A stretch of 64,000 nucleotides of DNA from Tetracentron sinense (GCA_015143295.1 CM026570.1:10316047-10380046), one strand, 5' to 3'; counted from the stretch's first letter, positions 1-11,267 are shown. A program made the numbers and translations. The notes: generated from the sequence alone by a model not told the origin.

Positions 1-1731
1 ATGGCCAATATCATCTCGGCAGCTCCCTTCCAATGCACATTAATTGTCTTCGTGGTTTTCTTCCTCATCAAGACCCTGCTGCATTTCTTCTCCGAATTGA
101 AGGCTTCAACATGGAGGACTGTGCAACTCTGCTTCACTTTATCCATATCTATACCTAACTTTAAGACAGCCCAAGAGAGAATGGCTTTCTCAGTTGGGCT
201 ACCGGCAATCTCAGGTATTGTTCCTAAAGTGGTTCTGTAAACACCACCAGTAGTGTTCAAACAGGCTCCTTGTTGCAGCAATTCAAAAACAGTGGGTGAG
301 ATTTCGAAGGAAGTATCATCGTTCATTGATTCGATGCCGAGCCAAAACATAGTGACCTTCATCTGGTTCAATGTGAGGGTGCCCGTTTTGTCTGTGCAGA
401 TGGTGGTGGCTGAACCCATAGTCTCACAAGCGGAGAGTTTTCGAACCATAGCATTATATGCCATCATTCTCTTCATAGAATAAGCAAGAGTGAGAGTGAC
501 AGCTAGTGGCAGACCTTCCGGAATAGCCACCACCACAATGGTTACTGCAGCAGCAATTATACTCACTACTGCATTCATCACATCATTGACTTTAGTCTTG
601 CTGCCATTGAACTCCCGATTTCCCAATTCGTCTTCTGTGGTGCCCATGAAATAACGCACCAGCAACACCAGGAGAACAAGGAAAGCGACCACCAAACCGA
701 CCTTCCCTATATAAGAAGTCAAATTGTTGAGCCTAGCTTGTAACGGGGTTTGCTCGTCTAAGTCATGGCTTATCAGGCTCATCATCTCACCCCATGTTGT
801 GTGTACGCCCACAGATGTGACAAGCATCCTGAGCATATCCGTCGGCCACCTTTTGCACCGGAGAAGAGGAAGGGATTACGGCTTCTATCGACTTCTAACA
901 TGGTCACTTCTCCTGTCATGCTTGACTCATCCACCTTTAAAGAGTGGCCGTCCAAGAACAACCCGTCAGCTGGAATTTGATCCCCAATCTTTAGAAAACT
1001 ATGTCTCCAACTACCACGTTGAAGATGGAAATTTGATGTCGCTGTCCATCTCTCATTACTTCCACCCTGATGTTGTTGCTTTCGTCTGACAGCTTCTTGA
1101 ACTGTCTCGACTGCTTGAAGTTACTCACAGCAGAGACTGCGACAACGAGAAATATGGCAAAAACAATACTCCCACCATCATACCACCCGTCTTTGAGGCC
1201 ATGTTGTTTGATGCCAAAGCCAAGAGAGAGGATGGCACAGCCCAAAAGTAGGAGGATGGTTGTATCCTTGACAGCTTCAAATACGAAACTTAGGGAAGCC
1301 TTTTACAGGCGGCTTCTGGTATGTGTTAGAACCAAAGACAGTCCTTCGGCGAGTGAATTCTGCATCATCTCCGAGTATTCCACTTTCCATGTGAGTTTGA
1401 AGAAGCGTAGCCACCCCGTCACTCCTCCGATTTGAGTAAGGCTATCCAAGTTCTTCTCCCTCGTGATGTCCACGAGGATCTTCTGATCAATGTTGAAGAA
1501 GGGTTCATGATTGTCATCTTTGGGTTGAATATCAAGGATGGTGTAAGACGGGGAGTGTACAATTCCGGACAAGAACCGCTCCTTCTTGGACAAAATATCT
1601 TTAGTAAGAGAGATAAGAACTCGGGTGGCGTAGATGGATGCGAAAGCCAAGCGCCATCTCCGGTGTGGTCTGGTGAGGGAACGTACGTTGAGGGATACCA
1701 TTGCAGTGCACTGTGGATTACTAGACTTCAC
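1..1731 (-). CDS. ACA12: Autoinhibited plasma-membrane-type Ca2+-ATPase (ACA12/ACA13-like), N-terminal half, frame interrupted
   Basis: P2B-type Ca2+ pump that exports Ca2+ from the cytosol at the cost of ATP; the family is held inactive by an N-terminal calmodulin-binding segment. The start at 1731 gives a basic N-terminus with RRWRLAFASIYATRV, like the ACA autoinhibitory/calmodulin site. Further in come the first membrane region (GCAILSLGFGIKQHG, then WYDGGS), the actuator domain (GDQIPADG, DESSMTGE), the PEGLP helix at about 505-521 and the phosphorylation motif DKTGT at 378-392. The part beyond base 1 is outside the window. No introns are seen, as in Arabidopsis ACA12 and ACA13. The frame is broken by about seven single-base indels, near 1424, 1292, 993, 906, 897, 847 and 829; from about 828 to 1 it stays open. 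Between indels conservation is high and no independent stop appears, so sequencing error and a young pseudogene are both possible. Family assignment is firm; the exact paralogue is not. Confidence 0.9.
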
Positions 1732-1866
1732 AATGACAAGTAAGACGGGGAAGTCTTTAAAAGCATTGAACGTTCAAATTCAATCGAGAGAGACTGTAAG
1801 TAGTATTCTGCCAATTCACAGTCAATCAGAAAAGAATAGATTGATATGTTATTGGGGGATTGAGTT

Positions 1867-1874
1867 CTTATATA
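1867..1874 (-). promoter_or_regulatory. Probable TATA box of the Ca2+-ATPase gene
   Basis: Read on the minus strand this is TATATAAG. It lies about 135 bases upstream of the start codon at 1731, which would give a leader of roughly 100 bases. Position and sequence fit a plant TATA box; no transcript evidence is available. Confidence 0.5.
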
Positions 1875-2018
1875 GAAACTCGAAAGGTTTTTTCTTTGGT
1901 GAAGTTTCTTTGAAACTCCATCAATTAAATTTACAGTTTGGGCTCCGTTTGTTTCGAGGTAAAATAGGAGACAATAAAGAAAATATCAATTGTCCTAAAA
2001 AAAATTAGGAAATGATTT

Positions 2019-2163
2019 TGAGACCGCATAAGGGCCGAGACCTCCGAGACCTCGCGCCTGTGTGCCGGGTTTCAGGTGGAGCCCACCATGTGATGATGGA
2101 CCCCACCTAAAATCCCGCACACAGGCTCGAGGTCTCGGAGGTCTTGGCCCTAATGCGGTCTCA
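2019..2163. mobile_element. Foldback MITE with near-complete palindrome
   Basis: About 60 bases at the left (TGAGACCGCATAAGGGCC...) are repeated in inverted form at the right (...GGCCCTAATGCGGTCTCA), leaving a short centre near 2080-2105. The element is GC-rich in an AT-rich setting and has no coding capacity. No clear target duplication was found. Its transcript would form one long hairpin, so it could feed small-RNA production; that is inference. Confidence 0.65.
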
Positions 2164-3359
2164 GTAGCAAAGTCCAAAAAAATTGTGCGAAAAATGATAT
2201 TTTCCGTGAAATTCATTTGTTTTCCCTTATTTTACATCAAAACAAACTGAACATTAACTAAGAGGAGCTCGCCGGCCTTGAGCTATCACTTCCCTTCGAA
2301 ACTTCATGTATTAAATTTTCAGTTTAAATATGCAAAAGAGGAGCACGGCTTCCTGGCGTTGAGCTATCACTTTCCTTTTTACACTATCAAGGTGGCATTC
2401 TTGTAATTGTTGTATATTGCAAAACTGCCCCAGCCTCTTTCATTATTTACAAACATGCCAATATTATAATATAAAAACGGGAGCTCCGCTCCAACGCCAT
2501 GAAGGAGAGCTCTGGCTCAAAATTTATCTCATAAATTTCTGTTTTCTTCAAACGTCCTCAGTAATTTCTCACTTTGCTAAAAGGTATCTCCCGCCTTTTT
2601 AAAAAACTTGTTAATTGTTTAAGATTTTAAAAAAGTTTTTTTAACTTTTTAAAAAGTTACTAATTATTCATGACTTTTTAAAAAAGTCTAGAATAAATTA
2701 TGTATGAATTATATTCGTTTATAATTTCTATAGTTAATTATTTTATTTTTTATTCTTTTACATTTCCCCCCTAAATATTACTTCGTTTCATGAAAACCTT
2801 TTTTAAAATAAAGTTGAAATAATAAATTATCTTTTGGATTATAAAGGGTGTGAACAAAATATTTCTAATTGAAATGAAAAAGGATTACGAAGGATTTGTG
2901 ATAAAATAATTTTACTTTTTCCATGAAAGGTGGCTTTTTTGTTGACACCCTTAATATTGTAACGGGTGATGTTAGTTATACTTTCTTGTGTAGTGATAGG
3001 CAGACCCTTGGCTCCATTAACTATTTCCCTACTTTCTTTTAAACTTACTTTCTTGGTCCCTTCATTTGTTTAGAATCCGTGGAAAAGTAAAGCTAATTTA
3101 ATGAAAAGAAGCTTTCGGTTTGTAAGAATTAATGGAGCCCACAAAATCTTGTCTTTTAGTGTATACTTTTCTCACATTCTTTGGATTTTTCCTTTATGCT
3201 ATGTTTGGTTGCTGATAAAATTGAAGGAAACATGGAAAAGAAAAAAAAATTTTAAACCTTTAATATAATTTTTTAATTGTGTTTTGTCTTATATATATAT
3301 ATATATTATATATATTTTTCCTATGTTTTTACTTATTTTCTCAACAATCAAACATAGGG
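2164..3359. other. AT-rich intergenic stretch without recognised gene
   Basis: No supportable coding region. It contains two imperfect copies of a segment ending TTGAGCTATCACTT (about 2262-2298 and 2336-2373), a GAGCTC-rich patch near 2480-2515, long A/T runs, and a (TA)n microsatellite at about 3289-3315. Confidence 0.6.
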
Positions 3360-3362
3360 TTA

Positions 3363-4080
3363 GGGTGTGTTCGGTTGAAAGGAATGTGAGGGAAAGTAGG
3401 AGAAACTCCCAGTTTCATCCTTTTTGGTTTGAGGGATTTTGGGATAAAGTGAAACCTCAACTTTTTCGATAGTGTATCACTCTCTCTCATTTTCACCTAA
3501 ACTTTATTCCACCAAAATGTTGAGATTATGAAAGAAAGTGAAGTAAAAATTCCAAATCTACCATTTTGTATGATTATAGTTTTAAAGAGAATAAAGGATA
3601 ATTTTGGAAAAATTTATATTTTCTCCTAATACTTTTTCCTCAAGCCAAACACACTTGTACAATTCTTTTACTTTTTTTTTTTTTTTTAGTAATCAAGATT
3701 GCTTCATCTCATTGAACTAGGAAGAGTTACAGGAATTAACATCGCCCTTTCTGGTGGGCGAGGTCCCGAGTTAATAAGAAAAGATGATAAAGAGAGTCTG
3801 GTAATGCTGGAATTTAGAGCCACTTGGGCTTTACTGTGAGCGGCAAAATTGGCTTCTCTTTTGATGAAACGGAAGAGGATTGTTCCACACTGAGAACTAA
3901 GACGACGGATATCCTGAGCCTTGAAAGGTCAGACTAAGTCCCACGGGCTGACATAAGTAAACTACCATCCTATGCAACAGATATTGAGGGGAGCTAGCAA
4001 ATCGAATTCGAGACCTCTGGGTTTATGGTTCGTCCAAGTGACCACTGGGCTACACCCTCGGTGGTTAACCGAACACACCC
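3363..4080. mobile_element. Harbinger/Tourist-type DNA transposon (non-autonomous), with internal SINE-like insert
   Basis: Perfect 14-bp terminal inverted repeats GGGTGTGTTCGGTT (3363-3376) and AACCGAACACACCC (4067-4080) are flanked by the 3-bp direct repeat TTA (3360-3362 and 4081-4083), the target preference of PIF/Harbinger elements. No transposase is encoded. A diverged third copy of the terminus, inverted, lies near 3642-3655 (CCAAACACAC), so the original element may have ended there before further insertions. Confidence 0.7.
3672..4066 (-). mobile_element. SINE-like retroposon (tRNA-derived head, A tail)
   Basis: On the minus strand the 5' end has GGGTGTAGCCCAGTGGTC, which fits a Pol III A box, and about 35 bases on GGTCTCGAATTCGA, a weak B box. 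The 3' end is an A tail of about 16 (T run at 3672-3687 on the plus strand). It lies inside the Harbinger-like element. It is long for a SINE and its target duplication is unclear, so a different retroposon is possible. Confidence 0.4.
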
Positions 4081-4318
4081 TTAAAAAAAAGTATGTTCTT
4101 TCAAAAGAAAATAGAGAAACATTTTGAATTTTTCTATTTTGCTCTTAATTTATTATCACATCATTTTTTATATATTATGTTAATAAATATTATTAGTAAG
4201 GATAAATTTGAAATTTGATATCACATTCTTTTCTTTCATACCAAACACTCCAAAAGATAGTTTATTTTATTTTCTCTTACTTTCCTTTTTTTTAATTTTC
4301 TTTTCTCCTACATTTTTT

Positions 4319-4552
4319 TATAAAAATTTTCTTCTCTCGTACTTTCCATTTTTTAAATCATCCCGTTTTCTTTTCCCACACTACTTTCTTTCATTAAGAA
4401 AAAAGACGTGTTATAACCCACCAATCCATCCAATTATAAAAATTTTCTTTTCTCTTACTTTCCATTTTTTAAATCATCCCGTTTTCTTTTCCCACACTAC
4501 TTTCTTTCGTTAAGAAAAAAGACAAGTGTTATAACCCACCACTCCATCCAAT
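4319..4552. repeat. Tandem duplication, unit about 116 bp
   Basis: The block containing ACTTTCCATTTTTTAAATCA and CCCACACTACTTTCTTTC occurs twice, starting near 4319 and 4435, with a few substitutions. It is pyrimidine-rich, and the 101-codon open frame across it is low-complexity and not a credible gene. Confidence 0.75.
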
Positions 4553-4629
4553 TAAAAAAACAAGTGAGTCTTGAGTGTTGCTAGCATTATCCTCGGCCCT
4601 AAGAAAGTGTCAAAAGCATTTCCCATACG

Positions 4630-5516
4630 TAGGGGTGTCAAAGGGCCGGGTTGGGGTAGGGCCGGGGTCAACCCTAGCCCTACCCTTCCTTATAAGAGTA
4701 GAGCCCTAGCCCGGCCCTAGCCCTTCAAGGGCCAGGGTTGATTGGGCCCTAGCCCGGCCCCTCAAGGGCCGGGGCCAAGCCGGGCCGGCCAAAGGGCCGG
4801 AAGAAAGAGCGGAATTTTTTTTTTTTCATCTAAGATAATAAATTTTTTTTTACTACACCGACTGTCAACCTTACATGGAAATGGATACCCTCCTCTTTTA
4901 TTCGGGTTTGGGATCAACATTGCAACAAAAAGAGCAATGACAGAGTTAAAAAAAAAATTTCCTTATCAGTGACAGTCATGCATAATAAACCAAAACATAG
5001 TATAGGTAAACAAGTAGAATAATAAAACTATATAGAACAAAATTGAAAATATGTTTAAATATAAACTGAAAGTAGAGAGTAAGATATGAGAGAGAGAGAG
5101 AGATGATCGATGAAGAGCCGAAGTGGTATGTGGCCTGTGCGATTGAAGTTGAAGAATGAAGAGGCAAAGTCTTAGAATGTGAATACAAGTTAGGGTTTGG
5201 TCTATGTTAGGTTGGTTTTTATAAGGTCTTTAGTTGGCGCAATTACAAACATAGCCCTACTTTCGTAACGTTAATGAAAGGTTAAAGGGAGCATATTAGT
5301 AAAATTATTAAAAAATATTTATCTTAAGATAAAGTAGGGCCGGGCCGGGCCGGGAAGGGCCGGACAGGGGGAGCCCTAGCCCGGCCCTAGAGAACAAGGG
5401 CTTCCAATTTTTTGGCCCTGCCCGGCCCAACGGCTGGGGTAGGGCCGGGCTTTGGAGGACTTTGGAGGGCCGGGCCGGGCCGGGTCCCCTTCTATATGGG
5501 CTTTTTTGACAGCCTA
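4630..5516. mobile_element. hAT-like non-autonomous element with GC-rich termini
   Basis: The left end TAGGGGTGTCAAAGGGCC and the inverted right end TAGGCTGTCAAAAAAGCCC form imperfect terminal repeats. Both subterminal regions consist of repeated GGGCCGGGCC/AGCCCGGCCCTAG motifs, typical of plant hAT MITEs. The interior (about 4810-5330) is AT-rich with a short (GA)n run at 5088-5103 and no transposase. An 8-bp target duplication could not be matched, so the class is tentative. Confidence 0.5.
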
Positions 5517-5602
5517 CGGTAACCTTCTCAGGGAATTACCTAGGAAAGTACAAGTGTGGATAACAGCCCTCTTGCAATTCAATACAAAAATCATTAATTT
5601 TT

Positions 5603-5817
5603 AGGGAGTGGATTCTCTCTGCAACTTGAGAGAATCTCTCAAGTTGGAACCCCTAGAGGTCGCCACGTGTTTCTTTTCTCCTTAACCATGGGTAAGGTTC
5701 ACCCACCCCTACGGTTCACTCACCATCCTTGGTTTTTTTCTTTTTATATTAATTATTTTTTTTTAAATTAAAAAACTGTTTTTAGATTCTCTCAAGTTGC
5801 AACTTGAGAGATTCCTG
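5603..5817. mobile_element. Small foldback MITE
   Basis: Both ends carry AACTTGAGAGA and TCTCTCAAGTTG motifs in inverted order (about 5603-5645 and 5785-5817). The interior is non-coding and AT-rich. No clear target duplication was seen. Confidence 0.45.
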
Positions 5818-5989
5818 GGCCTAATTTTTAATGAGGAGACGTGTTGTAAGTGGAAAGTTATTTTGTGTTGCACGCTTCTTTTTTTAGTTAGCACAGTGAC
5901 ACACCCGAAAACACACAAACACGCCCCAGACCATAAAGTCATTGCACCAAAACACCCTCTATGTGTTGCACACCTCAATAAGGCTCACA

Positions 5990-6415
5990 TGGGGCGTGAA
6001 AAAGGGGAGAAGTCATTTCATTTTCTCCCCATGATTTTGACTTCTCCCCACTTGATATCTCTCCCCCTTTTGTCTCATTATTTAACGCCTGATATCGCAT
6101 AATGTGTGGAGAAATCAAAATCATGGGGACAATGAAATGACTTCTCTAATCACATGTCGCACACATTGTGGTAGCCTGAGACCACCCTTTCTGGCTTCGC
6201 CAGAGAGATTCCAAGGCCCCTCAAGCTCAGGATTATCTCTGGTAAAACCAGAAAGGTGTTTTCAGGATACCACAAATTATGCGACATGTGACGTGAAAAA
6301 GGGAAGAAGTTATTTCATTTTCTTCCCATGATTTTGACTTCTCCCACTTGATATCTCTCCCCCTTTTTCTCACCTCATGTTGCATAATGTTTATTGAAAT
6401 CAAAATCATAAACAA
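5990..6415. repeat. Compound foldback: repeated hairpin arms
   Basis: A block A (about 5990-6050, with GAAGTCATTTCATTTTC) recurs inverted at about 6106-6150 and direct at 6290-6346. A second block B (about 6151-6196) recurs inverted at about 6243-6290. Together 6106-6196 can pair with 6243-6346 to give a hairpin with arms of about 90 bases. The remaining sequence to 6415 starts a further degenerate inverted copy. No coding region is credible here. Confidence 0.65.
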
Positions 6416-6479
6416 GTCAAGGACAACCCGACTGACAGTATGGACCTAACCACCTAGCATTTGATGGGTTAGTTACTGG

Positions 6480-7090
6480 TAGGGGTGATTTCGACCCGAG
6501 CCGAGCCGAGCCGAGTAGTGGTGTGTTTAAGCTTGTTCGTTTATTAAACGAGCTCGGAAATCATGTTCAAGCTTGACTCGTTTATTGAATAACCGAGTTT
6601 GAGCCGAGCTCGAATTTTACTAGCCGAACTCGAGTCGAGTTTGAGTAGTTCACGAGCAACTTGTTTTATTGGATATAGCTATTTACATTAGGTAAAAAAA
6701 TTCACTTTATTATCTTTGACAAAGAAGTCACGGTGTTAACTAAAATTTTAGTATAAGATTATAATTATATAAAGGGTATTCTAATCATATAAAATACATT
6801 ATATACTATTAATCTTTTTTAGTATATAATATATATATATATATTTAATTTTAATACTTAAATGAAATAAGTATATTTTAAATATTTTAGTAGGTTAATA
6901 TATATATATATAATTGAATTGAGCTTTTATCGAGCCGAGCAAGGGTGTGTTCAAGCTCAGCTTGTTTACTAAACGAGTTTGAAAATGATGTTCAAGATCG
7001 GCTTGTTTACTAAATGAACGAATGATACTTGAGCTTTTAACGAGCCGAGCCTGAGTAGTTCATGAACATTTTGTTCAATAACCACCCCTA
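6480..7090. mobile_element. hAT-type MITE
   Basis: Begins TAGGGGTGATTTCGA and ends ...AATAACCACCCCTA, giving TAGGGGTG-type inverted termini, with repeated GAGCCGAGC/AAACGAGCT subterminal motifs. It is flanked by an 8-bp imperfect duplication, GTTACTGG (6472-6479) and GTTATGGG (7091-7098), as expected for hAT. The same family occurs in reverse orientation at 10560-11136 and 29307-29883. It has no transposase. Confidence 0.75.
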
Positions 7091-7904
7091 GTTATGGGTC
7101 TGGTTTTAAAACCTCACCGACTCATCTTTGATCATATATATTTATATGTATGATACAACCTTCTCATAACAGCGTGAGTGCATGGGGGTGTGTGTTTCCT
7201 TTGTCTTGCCTTCAACTATCACCTTGTGCAGGAGTTGAGTTAACCAAAAAAAGAAAGAGCCTTGGACTATCGCCTTGTGTGATGTAGTTGTGTTAACCAA
7301 AAAATGAAAGAGCAGCGTAAAGAGATTTGCGCCTATACTTCATCTTGCATGTATTAGGAATTTAAGAGGATTCACGTTATATATATGTTTGTTCAACAAT
7401 AATACCTTTATAAATCTACATGAATCATCGATCCAACGGTTATAAATGTCTTGGCATTTTGTTAGCTTACAGTCTGAAGCGGTACATGTCATGTTCGAAA
7501 AAACATCTTCTGATGCGGGCTCCATCGTTTAAGAATGATGTCCCCATGGAATAAATTGTTCTTTTCCCGAGGAATTCTATGGGTTTGATTTTTAAGTCAA
7601 TCTTCTTGACCACGTCTTTGCTAATTCACATCAGAGACTTTGACGAATGTACAATGATCATTGTGCGTGACGGCAGGTTTTTCTTTTTGAAATACGTTTT
7701 CATATTTTAGAAGGATGAAGGTTTGGTATCGCATCTATTTATAAGAAAAAGACCTCTCATATTTAAAAAAATAAAGTTCATTTTTTTTTAGTATTTTTGG
7801 AAAATAAGAGTGCGTCTATTGCGGGTAGATGATAGAAAATTTTTTTTTATTATTTAAAAAAAAATGATTGAAAAGAGATTTTTATTATTATTTTTAAAAA
7901 TTAC
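7091..7904. other. Intergenic stretch, no recognised gene
   Basis: An imperfect tandem repeat of about 52 bp lies at about 7208-7313 (two units containing ACTATC-CCTTGTG and GTTAACCAAAAAA). Otherwise it is unique AT-rich sequence with no supportable coding frame. Confidence 0.5.
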
Positions 7905-9054
7905 ATTAATTGCCCCTACAATATGATGTAACAAGATGATGTTATCAAACACATTTTTACAAAATTTAAAAGATATTTTGGGTATAGAAACTTGAGGAAC
8001 GTTTTAGAAATAAAGAAAATAAAATATGGGCAAACTTGAGGTTTGGTCACCTGATCAGTTCGATGTTTGGTACGGTTATAAAAATATTGTTTTATATATT
8101 AATAAATGACAGTTATAGAAGTAAATTAAATTTCAATCAATTTTTTAAGTCTACTATATTTTTTGGTGAAAAGTCTTCTATATATAATTAAAAGTTAAAA
8201 TTAATAAAAGAAAATTTTGGAATTAAATTAATTTTTTTAAGTATCATTTCTCTTTAAATATTAGCAAAATAATAGTTTTGAAATTAAGCTAAAATTCAAT
8301 CAAATGTTTAAAGTATCACTATCTTTATATATATATATATATATATGAGTAAATGGTAGTTTTGAAATTAAATAAAATTTAGCCAATGTTCTGAACCCTT
8401 ATGTGTAAGGTAGTCTTGGAATTAGCTAAAGTTTAATCAAAACATTTGAACCTATATCAGTAAAGGGTAATTTTGAAATTAGTTAAATTCATTCAACATG
8501 TCTAAATGACCGTTGTGGAATTAACTAAAATTTAATCAACGATTGAACTTATATGAGTCAAGGGTAATTTTTTTTTTTTTATGAGTAAAGGGTAATTTTG
8601 AAATTAACTACTTATATGAATGAGGACAATTTTTGAATTAACTAAAATTTATTCAATATTTTAAATCTATATGAGTAAATGACAGTTTTGGAATTAGTTA
8701 AAATGAAGGACAATTTTAGAATTAGTTAAAATTTAAGGGTAGTTTTGAAATTAACTATATTCAATCAATATTTTGATCCTTATAATCCTTATATGAATAA
8801 ATGCAATTTTGAAATTAACTAAGCATCAACCTATGTTTTTAAGCCGCACCAAAAAACCTATTTTTTTTAACTTTCTCAATCTCATTATACTAGTGGGTGG
8901 CACGTGAGAGAAAGGGGATGTGGAGAGAGACTCGGAAGAGGGACCCTAGTGAAGGCATTTTGAAAAAAATTAAGATATTTTGGGTATAGAAAATTGAGAG
9001 ACAATTGGATTAAAAAATATTGTGAGGGACATGTTGCTTATAAAATATGACATA
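7905..9054. other. AT-rich non-coding region with degenerate repeats
   Basis: Many loosely repeated segments of the type GAGTAAA-GGTAATTTTGAAATTA-ACTAAAATT between about 8200 and 8850, and an (AT)n run at about 8325-8346. TTTTGGGTATAGAAA occurs near 7977 and 8979. No coding region. The counterpart in copy 2 is 26644-27795. Confidence 0.6.
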
Positions 9055-9647
9055 GGGACTGTAAGCACCCCAATTTTGCACCTTCAAAGTTTTTCAAAAA
9101 ACTCTTTAAAAATCTATTTTAAACCTCTCTCTAAACTCTATTTTCATGTGCTCTATTTTTGGAAAATGACCTGAAAGCAAGAAAATGACCAAAATGCCCT
9201 TATGGTGAAAAAAAAAATCAAATCACCCTTGAAAAGTTCTGAAAATTTCACATGTTATCCAAAATATTTTTCTAAATTTTTATCAGTTTAATTCCGGTTG
9301 TTTTTGGGATCAAATCAGGCCTAAAGGGGAAAATTACTAAAATGACCCTAAGGTGTGGAATGATCAAAATACCCCAGAAAAAGTACTCAAAAGTTGTCAT
9401 TTTGTCCAAAATAAATTTACAATTTTTTGGTTCAAATTTGGCTATTTCCGAACTCAAATCGGGCTTAAAACACAAAAATGAGTTTTCAACGAACCAAAGT
9501 GCGACGCATGGCACCAAAAAAGCATTAAAAAATGATTTTTGAGACCCTCAAGAGAGGAGCTGCATCAAGTAGCGCCCACCCCTTGTGGGACCCTCCTTTT
9601 GACTGGTCAAACCACCCTACTACGCGTTTAAAAAAATATCTTAGGGG

Positions 9648-9668
9648 GGCGCTACTTCAAGTAGCGCC
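9648..9668. promoter_or_regulatory. Palindrome in LTR U3, one of three related copies
   Basis: GGCGCTACTT / AAGTAGCGCC arms around one central C. Half-sites or degenerate versions occur at about 9551-9577 (CATCAAGTAGCGCCCACC) and 9740-9765 (GGTGCTACTAGAAGTAATGCC). All lie upstream of the TATA box at 9780, so they may be a transcription-factor or silencing target; that is inference. Confidence 0.5.
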
Positions 9669-9779
9669 CACCTCTGTTTGCACTCTTTTGCCACCTTATT
9701 ATTTCCTACCGCCTTGCTTTTCGGAGATATTATCTATAAGGGTGCTACTAGAAGTAATGCCCCCCCTATTTTCAAATCC

Positions 9780-9787
9780 TATAAATA
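9780..9787 (+). promoter_or_regulatory. LTR TATA box (U3/R promoter)
   Basis: TATAAATA followed by a pyrimidine-rich stretch (about 9800-9840), about 720 bases from the LTR start. Transcription would be expected to begin about 30 bases downstream. The copy 2 equivalent is at 28526-28533. Confidence 0.6.
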
Positions 9788-10043
9788 CCCCACCTCCCTT
9801 CTTCATTTTTCACTCATTCCTTCTCTCTCTCTCCTATTTCAAAACTCCTTCTAGCGTTTGGTTTCCCTGGAAAGTCGACTTCGAATGGTGATTCTAGGGA
9901 CATCTTTCCAGAAATGTTTTTTAGATTTTCTGGAAGGTAACTTTTCTCTAAACTCCGTCTTTTGCTTTGTCTTTTAGTAGTTTAAATTACTTTTTAAATT
10001 ACTTGTACGTTGATTTTTTAAATTGTTAGACCGTTTGCTTTGC

Positions 10044-10240
10044 CTAGTCGAACTTCTGCCTAAATCTTGGTTCAAATCTAACCCTGTCTAGTCGAACATT
10101 TGCCCAAATTCTGGTTCAAATCTAGCCTTGCCTAGCTGAACCTCTGCCTAAATCCCGATTCAATTCTAGTCTGCCCTAGTCAAACCTCTGCACAAATCCC
10201 GATTCAAATCTAGCATACCCCAGTCGAACCTCTACCCGAA
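10044..10240. repeat. 44-bp minisatellite inside the solo LTR, about 4.5 units
   Basis: Successive units of 44 bases beginning CTAGTCGAAC and containing AAATC-CGATTCAAATCTAG. They grade into a degenerate AACCCTAGCTAAACC-rich segment up to about 10500. The same array is present in copy 2 at about 28789-28985. Confidence 0.75.
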
Positions 10241-10559
10241 CCCCAACTCAAACTTAACTCTAGCTAAACCATAGCTTAACCGTAGCCTAACCCTAGCTTC
10301 ACCCTGCTTAGCCTTAGACTAACCCTAGCTAAACCATAGCTTAACCCTAGCTTCACCCTAGCCTTACCCTAGCTAAACCCTAGTCGAACCTCTGCCTGAG
10401 TCCTAGTTCGAGCCAAACCCTAGCTCAACCCTAATCAAACCTCTATCCAAACCCCAATTAAAATTTAACCCTAGCTAAACCTTAGGTGAACCCGTGCCTG
10501 AATCTCAATTCAGGTTTACCTTGCCTAAATCCTATTCAGAATCCCATTCATCACCTATC

Positions 10560-11136
10560 TAGGGATGGTTATTGAACAAAATGTTTGTGAACTACTCGGG
10601 CTCAGCTCGTTAAAAGCTCGAGTATCGTTCGTTTATTTAGTAAACGAGCTGAGCTTGAACACCGTTTTCGAACTCGTTTAGTAAACGAGCTAAGCTTGAA
10701 CACACCCCCTGCTCGGTTTGATAAAAGCTCGGTTTGATTATATATACATATTATCCTACTAAAACATTTAAAATATACTTATTTCATTTAAATATTAAAA
10801 TTAAGTATATATATTATATACTAGTAAAGATTAATAGTATATAATGTATTTTATATGATTAGAATACCCTTTATATAATTATAATTTTATACTAAAATTT
10901 TAGTTAACACCGTGACTTCTATGCTTAGGATAATAAAGTGAATTTTTTACCTAATATAAATAGCTATATCCAATAAAACAAGTTGCTTGTGAACTACTCG
11001 AGTTCGGCTAGTAAAGCTCGAGCTTGGCTCGAGCTCGGTTATTCAATAAACGAGTCAAGCTTGAACATGATTTCCGAGCTAACGAACAAGCTTGAACACA
11101 CCACTACGCGCTCAGCTCGGCTCGATATCACCCCTA
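10560..11136. mobile_element. hAT-type MITE nested in the solo LTR
   Basis: Ends TAGGGATGGTTATTGAAC and ...GATATCACCCCTA; reverse-orientation relative of the element at 6480-7090. Imperfect 8-bp flanking duplication CACCTATC (10552-10559) and CCCCCATC (11137-11144). Non-coding. Confidence 0.75.
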
Positions 11137-11267
11137 CCCCCATCGCTCTTAGACACGAGCTTAAACTGCCCCATCGCTCATCCGCACGTGCTTAGAATGC
11201 CTTTTCGCTCATCAAATATGAGTGAAAACCATCAATCACCTTTATCCAAACAAATCACCTCAAACCA

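Noticed and set aside
724-1743. Plus-strand frames of 103-124 codons over the ATPase gene
   Set aside because: Opposite-strand shadows of the Ca2+-ATPase coding sequence.
1995-2216. 73-codon minus-strand frame
   Set aside because: Covers the palindromic foldback MITE; the reverse strand gives nearly the same sequence.
4208-4513. 101-codon frame rich in Phe, Leu and Ser
   Set aside because: Translation of a pyrimidine-rich tandem repeat; no membrane-protein features beyond composition.
9532-9891. 119-codon frame, and its 148-codon counterpart at 28278-28724
   Set aside because: Both lie across the U3/promoter of a solo LTR. The length difference comes from one base, and the translation has no domain-like features.
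10240-10520. CCCTAGCTAAACC-rich segment and (GGGCTA)n at about 47997-48030 as interstitial telomere repeats
   Set aside because: Neither matches the plant telomere unit CCCTAAA in a regular array. Both are degenerate LTR-internal repeats.
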